Part shown: positions 55,134-63,465 of the stretch, in pieces | Position numbering within the stretch: position 1 is the stretch's first letter | How the letters are laid out: every line of letters begins with the position of its first letter | Source of the DNA: Pseudomonas syringae | GTDB taxonomy: Bacteria; Pseudomonadota; Gammaproteobacteria; Pseudomonadales; Pseudomonadaceae | Length of the DNA: 64,000 bases | Direction of reading: 5' to 3' | Assembly: GCF_000737245.1 (NCBI RefSeq) | Contig: NZ_JPQU01000034.1 | Location: forward strand, 62,001 to 126,000 | Translations under genes and position numbers: made by a program | Notes under the pieces: generated by a model | What the model saw: only the letters and a program-made list of their open reading frames with translations | Told to the model about the DNA's origin: nothing | Database searches by the model: none

Positions 55134-55483
55134 TGATTTTAGCGGGCGTCCCGATCTGATAACAAAGGAGGGCTTAGTCAATAAGGCGTGAGCCCCATTC
55201 CTTTAACAGCTCGTTTGCCATGCCTACGCCGACACAGTGAGTTGAGGGGTGTGAAAATAGGCGCGGCTCAACGCCAGGACTATTTTCCATTGGTCGTCAC
55301 GAATGCCGTGCCCGAAAATCAAACTAGCTCAGCTAAATGGCTTTCATAGCCGGGTATCCAAGCCGCAACATGTTGGATGACAAACTCTCACAGTGGCAGG
55401 TACGCTCGGCGCTCTACCCTAGGACAACTGGTATCGCCCATTCGAACGAGCAGGCTATCCAGTCAAAGCAGGAGCGCTTATCC
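55134..55483. other. Gap after the multi-ubiquitin operon
   Basis: No gene is supported. A minus-strand segment (about 55225-55320) can be read as GIRDDQWKIVLAL, like the start of an IS5-type transposase, but it is too short to call. The promoter of the acetyltransferase gene should lie near the end. Confidence 0.35.
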
Positions 55484-56080
55484 ATGCTAGACACCACTCT
55501 TTCTGATCAACAAGTGATCGACACCTTCCTTCTCCAGATCTTGGAAAACGAAGCCAAAGGCGTGCTTCAGGATCTGCTCGCTCAGCCCACTCTAGCCATG
55601 CAGTTTCTTTTCTTTTCAGAAGAGGCAACCCGAAAGGCCATCAAGCATGTAGTGGGAATTTTTGACGAATGCTACCGAGCAGGGCAACTGAAGGTTGCCA
55701 TGAGCCATGAAAATGGCTGCCTTTACGGTTATGCGTTGCTGTTCGTTCATCCAGACCCAAACGTTCCACGCTATTGTCACAAAATCTTTGTTTTCCCAGA
55801 TTTTCGCGGCCACGGTATAGGCTCACAGATTCTCAATGCGCTGATCGACGATCCGCGCGATACCGCCCTGTTGTGCGGCTATGACCTGGTAGATTTTTAC
55901 GAGAATGCTGGACTTGAGCAAAAAGGTGCATTCGCGGCTCCTGGGAAGCAGCACGGATTTGCCCTAACTCAAGGAATGTACGCAGACCTGGTTGTGATGG
56001 GCACACCAGGAGCAAGTGTGGCGGCAGGTGTATTCATGCTCAACGATGACGACGTAAAGGCCCTATTGGCATGCGCGTGA
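55484..56080 (+). CDS. GNAT-family N-acetyltransferase
   Basis: ATG 55484, preceded by AGGAG, gives 198 residues; earlier in-frame starts lack a ribosome site. The acetyl-CoA motif A is HKIFVFPDFRGHGIGSQIL (R/Q-x-x-G-x-G form RGHGIG). Motif D-like DLVDFYENAGL follows. The substrate is unknown. It does not overlap neighbours. Some GNAT proteins in islands are toxins, but no antitoxin gene is adjacent. Confidence 0.85.
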   Translation: MLDTTLSDQQVIDTFLLQILENEAKGVLQDLLAQPTLAMQFLFFSEEATRKAIKHVVGIFDECYRAGQLKVAMSHENGCLYGYALLFVHPDPNVPRYCHKIFVFPDFRGHGIGSQILNALIDDPRDTALLCGYDLVDFYENAGLEQKGAFAAPGKQHGFALTQGMYADLVVMGTPGASVAAGVFMLNDDDVKALLACA

Positions 56081-56120
56081 CTCACCTAAGCCAGCCTGAA
56101 AAAAAGCGCCACCTGATGCA

Positions 56121-56933
56121 ATGCATGAATTGCTGATCAAAGCAGGCATCAGAGATGTCTCCAAACGTGACGCTCGTGCCAATGAGAGATTGCTGAACCT
56201 AATGAAGTACATCCTGTTTTTCGTTGCTGCCGCATCGACTGTATGGCAGCTGAGTTTCCAAAACCATTCTTGGTGGAGTTTTTTTCTGCTGTCAGCGATA
56301 TCCGTCTCATGGATTCTCGGCACGGTATACACATATGACTGTATCCAAGCTTTGACTGGACGAAGCTCCCCCTATTACAGGGAGTTTTATGGTGAGCTAA
56401 AGAAAGATTTCTGTATAGCACTACTTAGTGGCTTATCACTTACATTCATTATAAACATCTCTTCGGCGGTTTACAGCCTGTCAAGCATTGACATAGCTTT
56501 TGCTGGCTTTCCATTTTTATTGTTAAGCGTGTATGACAGCTTTGCGTTGCAAAAACGAAAGATTGTCGGTGTTCGACTTCCTAAGTCCATGACTCGCTCC
56601 ATGATTGGACTTCAGCTTTTCATCATAGGCGTATTTATCTATTACCTAATACAAATCAGCTCCAGTGCATTCGCGCCCGGAGAATCCCTGTGGATTCAGA
56701 TAACGCTCTTATTGACTGCCCTATGTCTTTGTGTGTTTTCACACCAGATGGTCTTCATTCTTACAAAACAGAGAATGGAGATCTCCCCTGCGATACTTGG
56801 AATATTTGAAAGTATTAAAATGAGCAAAAGCGTTTATAGGCAGGCTGGCGAAATGGCAGAGCAGTGGAATAAAATTGTATTTGATAAGAAGCTAGAGCAG
56901 CGTAAGAAAAAAGCTAAAAAGCACAAGCGCTGA
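56121..56933 (+). CDS. Unrecognised six-helix membrane protein
   Basis: A 270-residue protein with hydrophobic segments near 28-45, 50-70, 97-118, 123-142, 163-182 and 190-212. The C-terminal cytoplasmic tail is strongly basic (KKLEQRKKKAKKHKR). An N-terminal soluble segment of about 25 residues comes first. I cannot place it in a family. It starts 40 bases after the acetyltransferase stop and is more AT-rich (many ATT/TTT codons), suggesting separate acquisition. Confidence 0.72.
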   Translation: MHELLIKAGIRDVSKRDARANERLLNLMKYILFFVAAASTVWQLSFQNHSWWSFFLLSAISVSWILGTVYTYDCIQALTGRSSPYYREFYGELKKDFCIALLSGLSLTFIINISSAVYSLSSIDIAFAGFPFLLLSVYDSFALQKRKIVGVRLPKSMTRSMIGLQLFIIGVFIYYLIQISSSAFAPGESLWIQITLLLTALCLCVFSHQMVFILTKQRMEISPAILGIFESIKMSKSVYRQAGEMAEQWNKIVFDKKLEQRKKKAKKHKR

Positions 56934-57273
56934 AATATCCGGGCTGCTGTACACCCACCATGTAATGGCCGTAGCCACTGACCCGTTTCTCATGGGGACC
57001 GGCCACCGCTTTGTCCAATACTCCGCTCCCGAGAAAATCCCGTTTAGCGGATGCCATTGGAAATGGACTGCTCCGCGAAAGCATTCAGCGATGTCCCTCA
57101 TCCACGAAGGGAGACGGTAACTGAACAGCCTTATGGACAATCTTCACGCTCTGCGTTAGGGACCATGACTAACTGCCCCCAGTTGGATTGCAATTTCAGA
57201 GGCGTCCGAAGAGCATAAGCAGATAACCGGTGACAGCCTGCCCTGCGCCTCCACCGATGTCTTTCAGCCACAT
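56934..57273. other. Gap between the membrane protein and the zinc-ribbon gene
   Basis: No coding sequence, repeat or terminator of note was seen. A GCGTTAGGGAC sequence near 57152 resembles half of an integron recombination site but lacks its partner. Confidence 0.35.
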
Positions 57274-57921
57274 ATGGAGCAACAAATGTACTGCACCCAT
57301 TGCAGCGCTTCCCACAGCGAGCTTGATCGGTTCTGCAGTCAGTGTGGAAAAAGCCTTGCTGACTCGACCCAGCACTACATATCCACTTCCGGCGACCGCA
57401 GCTTCAACTCTGGTCAACATAACGTCTTTACCGGCAATACGATCAATCTGGAACCCAGTCGAAGTGATCCCGAGCCGCAGGCCTGCATTGATCGAGTCAA
57501 AACTCGCCCTCTGACGGTCGCAGGGCATCCGATCAAAGCCGCTTGGATAACGTTCTCAGGCGCCCTTGGAATGGTGGGAAGTATCGCCAGTATCTGGAGC
57601 GTATGGCAGTCGACAACCCAGTACTTCTTGATATTCCTGATGGCATTCAGCATGGTAACTCTAGTGGTGGGCATGGGTCTGAGCCGTCAGCGTTTTACAC
57701 GACTGTCTCAATTTCTCACTATCGAGTCGAACAAAGCAGGCGATGTGTTTCTGACCAAAATCGAGGGCAAATGTCCCAAATGCGACGGCGTTTTGAAGCT
57801 GCGGGATATTGGAGAAAAAGAGCAGCGAGCGACAATCGTGCGATGTACTCGAAATCCTGATCACTCCTGGCTGTTCGACCCGACAGTTCTGGGTGAGCCT
57901 GGCGTCGAAGACTCTCATTAG
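57274..57921 (+). CDS. Membrane protein with two zinc ribbons
   Basis: A 215-residue protein. An N-terminal zinc ribbon has C7, C10, C21 and C24 (YCTHC ... FCSQCGKSL). Two membrane segments lie near 88-108 and 117-137. A C-terminal ribbon follows (CPKCDGVLKL ... VRCTRNPDHSW). No family beyond the zinc-ribbon label is clear. An alternative start at the second Met (57286) would put the first Cys almost at the N terminus, as in many such proteins. Confidence 0.7.
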   Translation: MEQQMYCTHCSASHSELDRFCSQCGKSLADSTQHYISTSGDRSFNSGQHNVFTGNTINLEPSRSDPEPQACIDRVKTRPLTVAGHPIKAAWITFSGALGMVGSIASIWSVWQSTTQYFLIFLMAFSMVTLVVGMGLSRQRFTRLSQFLTIESNKAGDVFLTKIEGKCPKCDGVLKLRDIGEKEQRATIVRCTRNPDHSWLFDPTVLGEPGVEDSH

Positions 57922-58117
57922 TCGAAGTGAGTGGCTCAGCCCATGACGGCTGTTCATAGTCGAAAAGATCAAATGGCCAGCGCGTATGAATACCATGATG
58001 TCTTAGCCTGTGCCTTTGTACTTCAAGAGCAGCGACGATGGACCCCAAGGTGCATATTCACGCTTGCGCGGAGCTGAGCGATGCGGTGACAACCCAACGA
58101 GCTCAGGCAGAGGACGT

Positions 58118-58672
58118 ATGAATCAATACCAAGGAGCAGTATTTTTCGTGGATATGCTGGGGGTCGGCGCGCTGACGCAGAACCAGGTGACCATAGGTGA
58201 GGATGATTTCAAAGCCAGGGGAATGAGCCCATCCATTTCTCCATCAGCGAATCTATTCTGCGGGCAGCTACTTACCACATTTCGATCTTGCTTAGCAGCA
58301 GTCAGGACATCTCATAAGCAGGTCAAGATTGCTCAGCTATCTGACTGCGCATACATCTGGTCCGAGATTGTTCTCGCGGTTTTGGATGCGGCTCGCGCAT
58401 TCATGTGGCAGTCAGTCAACGCAGGCCTGCTCTCTAGAGGTGGAATTTCATATGAGGAGATTGTAGAGCCAGACAAGATCAATCGCGCGATCGGCGATTT
58501 CATTTTAGGCGGTGCAGTTACTCGGGCCGTAGGGCTGGAAAAAGCGGGAAAAGGATGCAGAGTTTTTGTTGATGATTTGATCCATCGCCAGATACAAAAA
58601 TCCGATGCTGTTCGCTTCAAAGATGAAGCTTTTAGCTCACTTAAGGAAGTTCTGAAGTACGGACACCATTAG
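58118..58672 (+). CDS. Nucleotide-cyclase-like protein, probably 3'-truncated
   Basis: ATG 58118 gives 184 residues. The order FFVDMLGVGAL (conserved Asp in an early strand), QLSDCAYIW, LLSRGGISYEEIV and ILGGAVTRAVGLEKAGKGCR resembles class III nucleotidyl cyclase-like folds found in bacterial defence loci and related inactive families. The second metal ligand is not certain. The frame stops at LKYGHH exactly where RTX-type sequence begins, so the natural C terminus has probably been replaced. The function is unproven. Confidence 0.5.
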   Translation: MNQYQGAVFFVDMLGVGALTQNQVTIGEDDFKARGMSPSISPSANLFCGQLLTTFRSCLAAVRTSHKQVKIAQLSDCAYIWSEIVLAVLDAARAFMWQSVNAGLLSRGGISYEEIVEPDKINRAIGDFILGGAVTRAVGLEKAGKGCRVFVDDLIHRQIQKSDAVRFKDEAFSSLKEVLKYGHH

Positions 58673-58673
58673 G

Positions 58674-59018
58674 GTGACGGCGGCCATTGCCCGGAATACC
58701 AACGCCGTGCAGTTCACCACGATCACCGACTTTGTTCTGGGCGACCAAATTACCTTTGCCGGTAGCCTTGCCTTTGACAACGTCCAGGTCAATTTTGGGG
58801 CAACACCCACCAGCCTGAGTAATGCCTTGACCGCGGCGTTGCTGGGGGTGCCGAATAACACTGCGCGCTGGTTCATCTATGACTCCAATACGTACATTGT
58901 CGAAAACGCCGATGGCGTTGCAGGCTTCAGCAACGGGGATATCGTGGTCAAACTCAGCGGTACGGTAAACCTGAGCACCGCAACAGCAACGTCCGGGTCC
59001 CTGTTCGCGGGTGCGTAG
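58674..59018 (+). pseudogene. C-terminal fragment of an RTX/bluetail surface protein
   Basis: The frame reads QFTTITDFVLGDQITFAG, SLSNALTAALLGV, WFIYDSNTYIVEN and DIVVKLSGTVNL, the C-terminal secretion region of calcium-binding type I-secreted surface proteins. The rest of the large gene is missing; the GTG at 58674 is not a genuine start. It is followed by a good terminator, so this is the true 3' end of the donor gene. Confidence 0.78.
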
Positions 59019-59133
59019 CCGTCGCTGATGGTTGATCACGTACGCAATTACCTGTTACTGCTCAATGAACCGACGACTGCGACGTGTACTTCCTTTGATG
59101 TACTTAGTACCAGGTAAGGCTTGCGACTAAAGA

Positions 59134-59170
59134 AAAACCCCGCTTTCTCGCAAGAAGCGGGGTTTGTTTT
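59134..59170 (+). terminator. Terminator after the RTX fragment
   Basis: The arms AAACCCCGCTT / AAGCGGGGTTT with a nine-base loop are followed by GTTTTT. Confidence 0.93.
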
Positions 59171-59261
59171 TGTGCGCCAGGCAAATCGCGTTGCGCGCAA
59201 GCGCAACCAGCTTGGTTGTGGTGGTGACTTGGAGGTAAAAGTCCTCTAAATGAACGCTTAT

Positions 59262-59366
59262 GGCCGATTTCTGTCTGTCGCCACCGTCAGCTTTGGTCGA
59301 ATACGGTCGGTCGAGGGTGCCCGCTGTCGACCCAAAGCTGACAGTGGCGATGGGCAGAGATCGGCC
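59262..59366. repeat. Long imperfect inverted repeat
   Basis: The left arm GGCCGATTTCTGTCTGTCGC ... GTCAGCTTTGG pairs with the right arm CCCAAAGCTGAC ... GCGATGGGCAGAGATCGGCC around a 40-base centre. It is similar in layout and sequence (TTTCTG(C/T)CTGTC) to the palindrome at 63404-63465. This suggests a family of dispersed repeats. Confidence 0.65.
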
Positions 59367-59631
59367 AGAGGCTGCCCCTCCAGTGTGGTAGCTCCTGCCT
59401 CATAGCGGGCAGCAGTAGCCGGCTAGAATCAGGCCATGGACACGCTGCCGCCGACTTTGTAATCTCTGTGCGCGTTATATAGCTTTTTTTGGCGTCATCT
59501 CGCAGTCTCCGTTGCGTCTCTTGCGCTGTTTGAGGAATTAGCCATTGACAAGGAAGCTATCATGAGGCGCGGAAATTATCACCAGCTTATGTCGCCTACT
59601 TATAATTAGCCAAGGAATTTGGGGCATCAGA

Positions 59632-60567
59632 ATGAATAGACCCACCGCAGCAAGATATATTCTCGGATTAATTTTCGAAGTGGCAATAAGCAAGTTAAAA
59701 AGACCACATAATGTATATTCAAAATTATCAGTAACTGCGCTAATCATAGGCGGAGGAGCTTTAGTCACACCATTCTGGCAACAAGCTGTAGAAGGCGCAG
59801 CTGTCACACTTGAACTAAAGCCCATTAGTGGGCCAATTCCTTCCATTGTATCCGGCGTCGTATTTCTTGTCCTGGCGATCTTGTTTGCTGAAATATCAAG
59901 AAGAACAGGCGGATCCACAGCAAGAGAACCATTGGTAGATACAAAGGCAGTCAGCGAACCGATAATCATCGGCAAGTCAAAAATCTACTGCTATTGTGGT
60001 TCGATTGTGGGCTTAACCGAAGCCGAGGTTTTAGTTACATCAGAGAACAGATATCTTGAACTCGGCGGGATCGACGGAACCTCGGTGTCCGGCAGGGTAA
60101 GAAGGCTGGCCGCATCGTTTCGAGTAGACGGATCGCTCAGCGCCGATCCTCTTGGAAATTTCATAGATAAATGGAAAAAGTCACAGCCTCATTCAGGCCC
60201 TTACCAATTAGGAACGACCATTGTGTCACCGCCATTTAATGCCTGTGCCGCCGGCATAAAACATATAATTCATGCCGTAGCCCTTGAAAAGCGAGACGAT
60301 GGCGTCAACCTGATTGATGAGCCGTCAATCAGGAAGATTATTCAAACTACGATAAGTGAGTGCGTAAATTCTTCCTGCAAATCGGTATTCATTCCAATTT
60401 TTGGATTAGGCAGCGGAAGGATCCTCGCTGACGAAGCGATCTCAAAGACTGTTTTACCTATCATAGAGGCTATCAAGTCAAATAATGTTGCCCTAGATAT
60501 CTATTTAGGAACGTACAGACTAACTGATGCCGCACAAGCGACAAGCATGATTTTGAAGCGGTCGTAG
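59632..60567 (+). CDS. Membrane-anchored macro-domain protein (type II Thoeris ThsA-like layout)
   Basis: A 311-residue protein. Two membrane segments (about 32-49 and 71-88) precede a macro domain (about 115-305). Its ligand-binding motifs are VLVTSENRYLELGGIDG (133-149), KHIIHAVAL and SVFIPIFGLGSGRI. Macro domains bind ADP-ribose-type ligands. The two-helix plus macro layout is that described for the ThsA effector of type II Thoeris, which permeabilises the membrane on binding a TIR-made ADP-ribose conjugate. No TIR gene is adjacent; instead a nucleotidyltransferase starts nine bases after the stop. The family call is firm; the effector role is inferred. Confidence 0.82.
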   Translation: MNRPTAARYILGLIFEVAISKLKRPHNVYSKLSVTALIIGGGALVTPFWQQAVEGAAVTLELKPISGPIPSIVSGVVFLVLAILFAEISRRTGGSTAREPLVDTKAVSEPIIIGKSKIYCYCGSIVGLTEAEVLVTSENRYLELGGIDGTSVSGRVRRLAASFRVDGSLSADPLGNFIDKWKKSQPHSGPYQLGTTIVSPPFNACAAGIKHIIHAVALEKRDDGVNLIDEPSIRKIIQTTISECVNSSCKSVFIPIFGLGSGRILADEAISKTVLPIIEAIKSNNVALDIYLGTYRLTDAAQATSMILKRS

Positions 60568-60576
60568 GTACTAAGC

Positions 60577-61017
60577 ATGCCAAACATAATCATACCTCAC
60601 CAAAACGGAATTGTTGGTTATACTTCTGGAGTATTCGATCTTCTGCATGAAGGGCATAGAAACTACCTGCGGGCATGCAAGGAAAGGTGTGATTTTTTAG
60701 TCGTAGGCGTTGACGTAGATGATATTGTCAAGAAAAACAAAGGTAGCAGTCGACCGTTTCAAAGTGTTGAAATTCGAATAGAATCTTTAATAAGGGAAGC
60801 TCTTGGTGATATTTTCTTCAAAAAGTCAAACTCATTTGAAGAGATATTCAAAGCAAACCATGCTCAGAAATATTTCATCTCGGACGACCGAGCTATACAA
60901 AAAAGTAGATTGGTCCTCATATCTAGCTTGGGCATAGAGCTGGTAATTATTCCTCACACAGCAGGAGTATCAACCAGTCTCACTGCCCAATTCTGCAACC
61001 CAAAAACACAGACTTAG
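60577..61017 (+). CDS. TagD/RfaE-type cytidylyl- or adenylyltransferase family protein
   Basis: A 146-residue nucleotidyltransferase. GVFDLLHEGH (18-27) contains the HxGH catalytic motif of the cytidylyltransferase fold. FLVVGVDVDDIVKKNKG is the second strand region, and the C-terminal IIPHTAGVSTSLT matches the RTxGISTT motif. Relatives activate sugar or glycerol phosphates, or make NAD precursors. It is tightly linked to the membrane macro-domain gene and ends the pair, so it may make or modify the macro domain's ligand. That pairing is inference. Confidence 0.85.
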   Translation: MPNIIIPHQNGIVGYTSGVFDLLHEGHRNYLRACKERCDFLVVGVDVDDIVKKNKGSSRPFQSVEIRIESLIREALGDIFFKKSNSFEEIFKANHAQKYFISDDRAIQKSRLVLISSLGIELVIIPHTAGVSTSLTAQFCNPKTQT

Positions 61018-61284
61018 GCTAATTCCATCTACCGGAAACCGTATCGGCGACGCTGTTTTTCAACGTTAGGCAATGACTGCTACTGGCCGAAAGCGACGGG
61101 GTGACTGCCCCGTCGCGGTTGACCGAGACGGACAGACCTACCCTGGCGCGCTTTGGACATAGAGCGTTCGGCTTATGGTCTGTAGTAAGCTTGGTGCGCA
61201 ATGGCTGTTGGGGCAATTGCAGATCGGTGCAAGGCATCCGAGCTTGTTGTTTTTTACATATAGTCCGTCGACAGCGAGAATTTA

Positions 61285-61698
61285 ATGACAGAACAGTGGC
61301 ACTGGAACGAGGCAGGTGATACTGCCTACTTTTCTACCAGACGGGGTACCGGCTACAGGGTCTGTTTCTTCTATGTACCTGAATACGTAGCACCGGAGGG
61401 GGTTCCGACATGGAGCGTTTCGTTTGTGCTTCAGAAAGATAACTCTATAAAAGTTACGGGTGTCGGATCAGCACACGAAGTTTTCAAGACAGTCCGCATG
61501 ATCATCGTTGACTTCTCAAAAAAACAGCCGGGCCGGGGCCTTTGCTTCTCTGCAGATGAAAGTAGCGATGCACGAGTTAGTCTTTACGCCCGATGTTCAA
61601 AGCTTCTTGCCTGCCAGCTAAACATGACAGTTCAGAGTCAGAACCGCGTTGATAGCACGCAAATCGTTTTCTGGCTTGCGCCCCGCCATGCGCTTTAG
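61285..61698 (+). CDS. Unrecognised 137-residue protein
   Basis: Starts MTEQWHWNEAGDTAYFSTRR, is soluble and has no domain I can name. The segment GLCFSADESSDARVSLYARCSKLLA resembles a motif seen in small phage and plasmid proteins (FSAxxxSRxxLYxxL). It starts 267 bases after the nucleotidyltransferase, so it probably has its own promoter. Confidence 0.6.
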   Translation: MTEQWHWNEAGDTAYFSTRRGTGYRVCFFYVPEYVAPEGVPTWSVSFVLQKDNSIKVTGVGSAHEVFKTVRMIIVDFSKKQPGRGLCFSADESSDARVSLYARCSKLLACQLNMTVQSQNRVDSTQIVFWLAPRHAL

Positions 61699-61844
61699 GA
61701 TTTCGATAGACGCGGGGACTGAATTGCTCAGCCGATGAGTTAAGATAACTGACTCACAGAGGCTTATCTGTATGCAACTCTATATAACAGATAAGGTTTT
61801 GCGAAAAAATAAGTCCAACATTAAAAACCAAGTAAGGACCTAAG

Positions 61845-62663
61845 ATGATTGATACGGAAGTTGAACTTGCAGAAATCGTCCCGGAAACCCTTCTCGAAAA
61901 GGTCGATATTCATCTCGCGACAAAAGCAGGCGAATACACCGCTCTGGATGTGTTTCAGAAGGACATGGTTGGTTGGCCGGAAGTCTTAAAAAAAATTGAT
62001 ATTCCACAAAGCATCAACTGCGATACGATAATTTCATTAGTTGAATTTCCTTCACAGCGTAATATATGGCTATTTGCAGGGTTCATTGATGTTTGGGGGC
62101 GCGCAAACAAAGGTGTTGAAGCTCGTTATCGTCACGAACTGAAAGGTTTAGTCGGCAGATTAAAATTAAAATTTAACCGAGGCGGTGCATCCAAACCCTT
62201 CCTGAAAGGTGAGAGGTATTTAGAAAATATTAGTGTGTTTGAAGTTCTGCGGAAACCCTTTAATGGAGAACCGTTTCCAGGGTATGAGAATATTCACATA
62301 AGCTTTCGCCAACTTCGAGCGCTTTCATACGATAACCCATCAGATTGGGTGGCTGCACTATCTAGTATCAAAGGGATATATCTGATCGCTGACAATGCGA
62401 CAGGGAAAAAATATGTTGGATCAGCGTATGGCGAGCACGGTTTGTGGTCAAGATGGACGTCTTACGCTAAGTCTGGACATGGCAACAATACCGATCTGCT
62501 TCGATTGATTGAAAAAGTGGGGCTAGATTACGCTCTTGACAACTTTTCGATCAGCTTGCTGGAATACCATCAAAGGAGAGTTGATGATAAAACAATAATC
62601 TTGAGAGAGGGTTTTTGGAAAGCCGCTCTCTTGACCAGGTCTCATGGATATAATAAAAATTAA
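61845..62663 (+). CDS. GIY-YIG nuclease family protein
   Basis: A 272-residue protein. An N-terminal domain (1-165) of unknown type is followed by a GIY-YIG domain (about 170-265): KGIYLIAD, KKYVGSAYG, the catalytic Arg in LWSRWTSY and a Glu in REGFWKAAL. The domain is usually found in homing endonucleases, UvrC and island-borne nucleases. The AT-rich upstream region and isolation suggest a cargo gene; restriction-like or DNA repair roles are both possible. Confidence 0.85.
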   Translation: MIDTEVELAEIVPETLLEKVDIHLATKAGEYTALDVFQKDMVGWPEVLKKIDIPQSINCDTIISLVEFPSQRNIWLFAGFIDVWGRANKGVEARYRHELKGLVGRLKLKFNRGGASKPFLKGERYLENISVFEVLRKPFNGEPFPGYENIHISFRQLRALSYDNPSDWVAALSSIKGIYLIADNATGKKYVGSAYGEHGLWSRWTSYAKSGHGNNTDLLRLIEKVGLDYALDNFSISLLEYHQRRVDDKTIILREGFWKAALLTRSHGYNKN

Positions 62664-62703
62664 AGAATATCATTACGCCACTTTTTCATAGCAGGCATAA
62701 AAA

Positions 62704-62856
62704 ATGGATTTAATTACTCTTTATGAAAAAATCACAGAAGACCTGATCGACAAAAAAGGCGCAGGCTCTTTAGAAATACTCTACGACTGCCTAGGGAGTC
62801 ATGGATACGCCGTTTCATTTCGGTACAGTCGTTGCCCGAAAAGGAAGATGACGTAA
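62704..62856 (+). CDS. Short open frame of 50 residues, possibly truncated gene
   Basis: MDLITLYEKITEDLIDKKGA continues to GYAVSFRYSRCPKRKMT, with a start 40 bases after the nuclease stop. It has credible codon use for about 43 residues, then passes into sequence belonging to the ABC ATPase remnant. It is probably the 5' part of a small cargo gene cut at the junction. Confidence 0.4.
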   Translation: MDLITLYEKITEDLIDKKGAGSLEILYDCLGSHGYAVSFRYSRCPKRKMT

Positions 62857-62925
62857 GAGACCCAGGAAACAGTCAGATCGACGGGTCTAGAAGAAACTCT
62901 ACTCACTCAATGCATCCGAAGGCCG

Positions 62926-63345
62926 ATGTATCGCCTGATACAACGTCAGGTAGCCAGATCGAAGCCTCACGTAGACGTGTCCATTCAGGCTCAGGTAATC
63001 AATCTTCTGCAGGATTTGCAGCGTGATATGGGGATTTCATTTCTGTTCATCTCCCATGACCTTGCGGTGGTTGAGCGGGTGAGCCATCGGGTGGGAGTGA
63101 TGTACCACGGCCGTATTGTTGAAATTGGCCCGCGTCGCTCGGTATTTGAAAATCCGCATCATGCCTACACCCCAAAATTATTGAGCGCCGTACCTTCAGC
63201 TGATTTGAACGCCCCCAGGATACCCTTCAGCCTAATGGAAGAAGTTGTGCCGAGCAGGATTTACGACATTGACTATCAAGCGCCCGACGTAAGCTATCTG
63301 GAGGTAAGGCCTGGCCACTTTGTTTCCAATTCGGCGTTTATGTAG
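62926..63345 (+). pseudogene. C-terminal fragment of an oligopeptide-type ABC transporter ATPase
   Basis: From the D-loop ([15 protein letters not shown]) the frame continues through the H-loop [20 protein letters not shown] and the oligopeptide-type tail [15 protein letters not shown]. Walker A, the signature motif and Walker B are missing, and the sequence before about 62960 is frameshifted. This is the 3' end of a DppF/OppF/GsiA-like gene, left behind at a rearrangement junction. It cannot hydrolyse ATP. Confidence 0.85.
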
Positions 63346-63403
63346 TCTATTAACGGATAATGGAGGATCAGGCGGTAGCCCGCGGTTTTTCTTATCTTGG
63401 GGC

Positions 63404-63465
63404 GTTTCTGCCTGTCACGACCCTAACCGGTTAGGGTCGTTTGCAGCTGTCAAGACAGGCAGAAA
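63404..63465. repeat. Inverted repeat with a perfect 22-bp central palindrome
   Basis: The outer arms TTTCTGCCTGTC and GACAGGCAGAAA enclose CGACCCTAACC-GGTTAGGGTCG, a perfect palindrome. It is related to the repeat at 59262. It could act as a terminator for the ABC fragment or be a dispersed element. Confidence 0.7.

Larger units (their letters stand above)
59019..59631. other. Gap between the RTX fragment and the macro-domain gene
   Basis: It contains the terminator (59134-59170) and a long imperfect hairpin (59262-59366). The promoter of the macro-domain gene should lie between about 59450 and 59620, in AT-rich sequence. No gene is supported. Confidence 0.5.

Noticed and set aside
57150..57200. 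Integron attC-like site (GCGTTAGGGAC), with a similar GTTAGGC near 61065
   Set aside because: Neither has the paired R/L boxes and long imperfect stem of attC sites, and no integrase is present.
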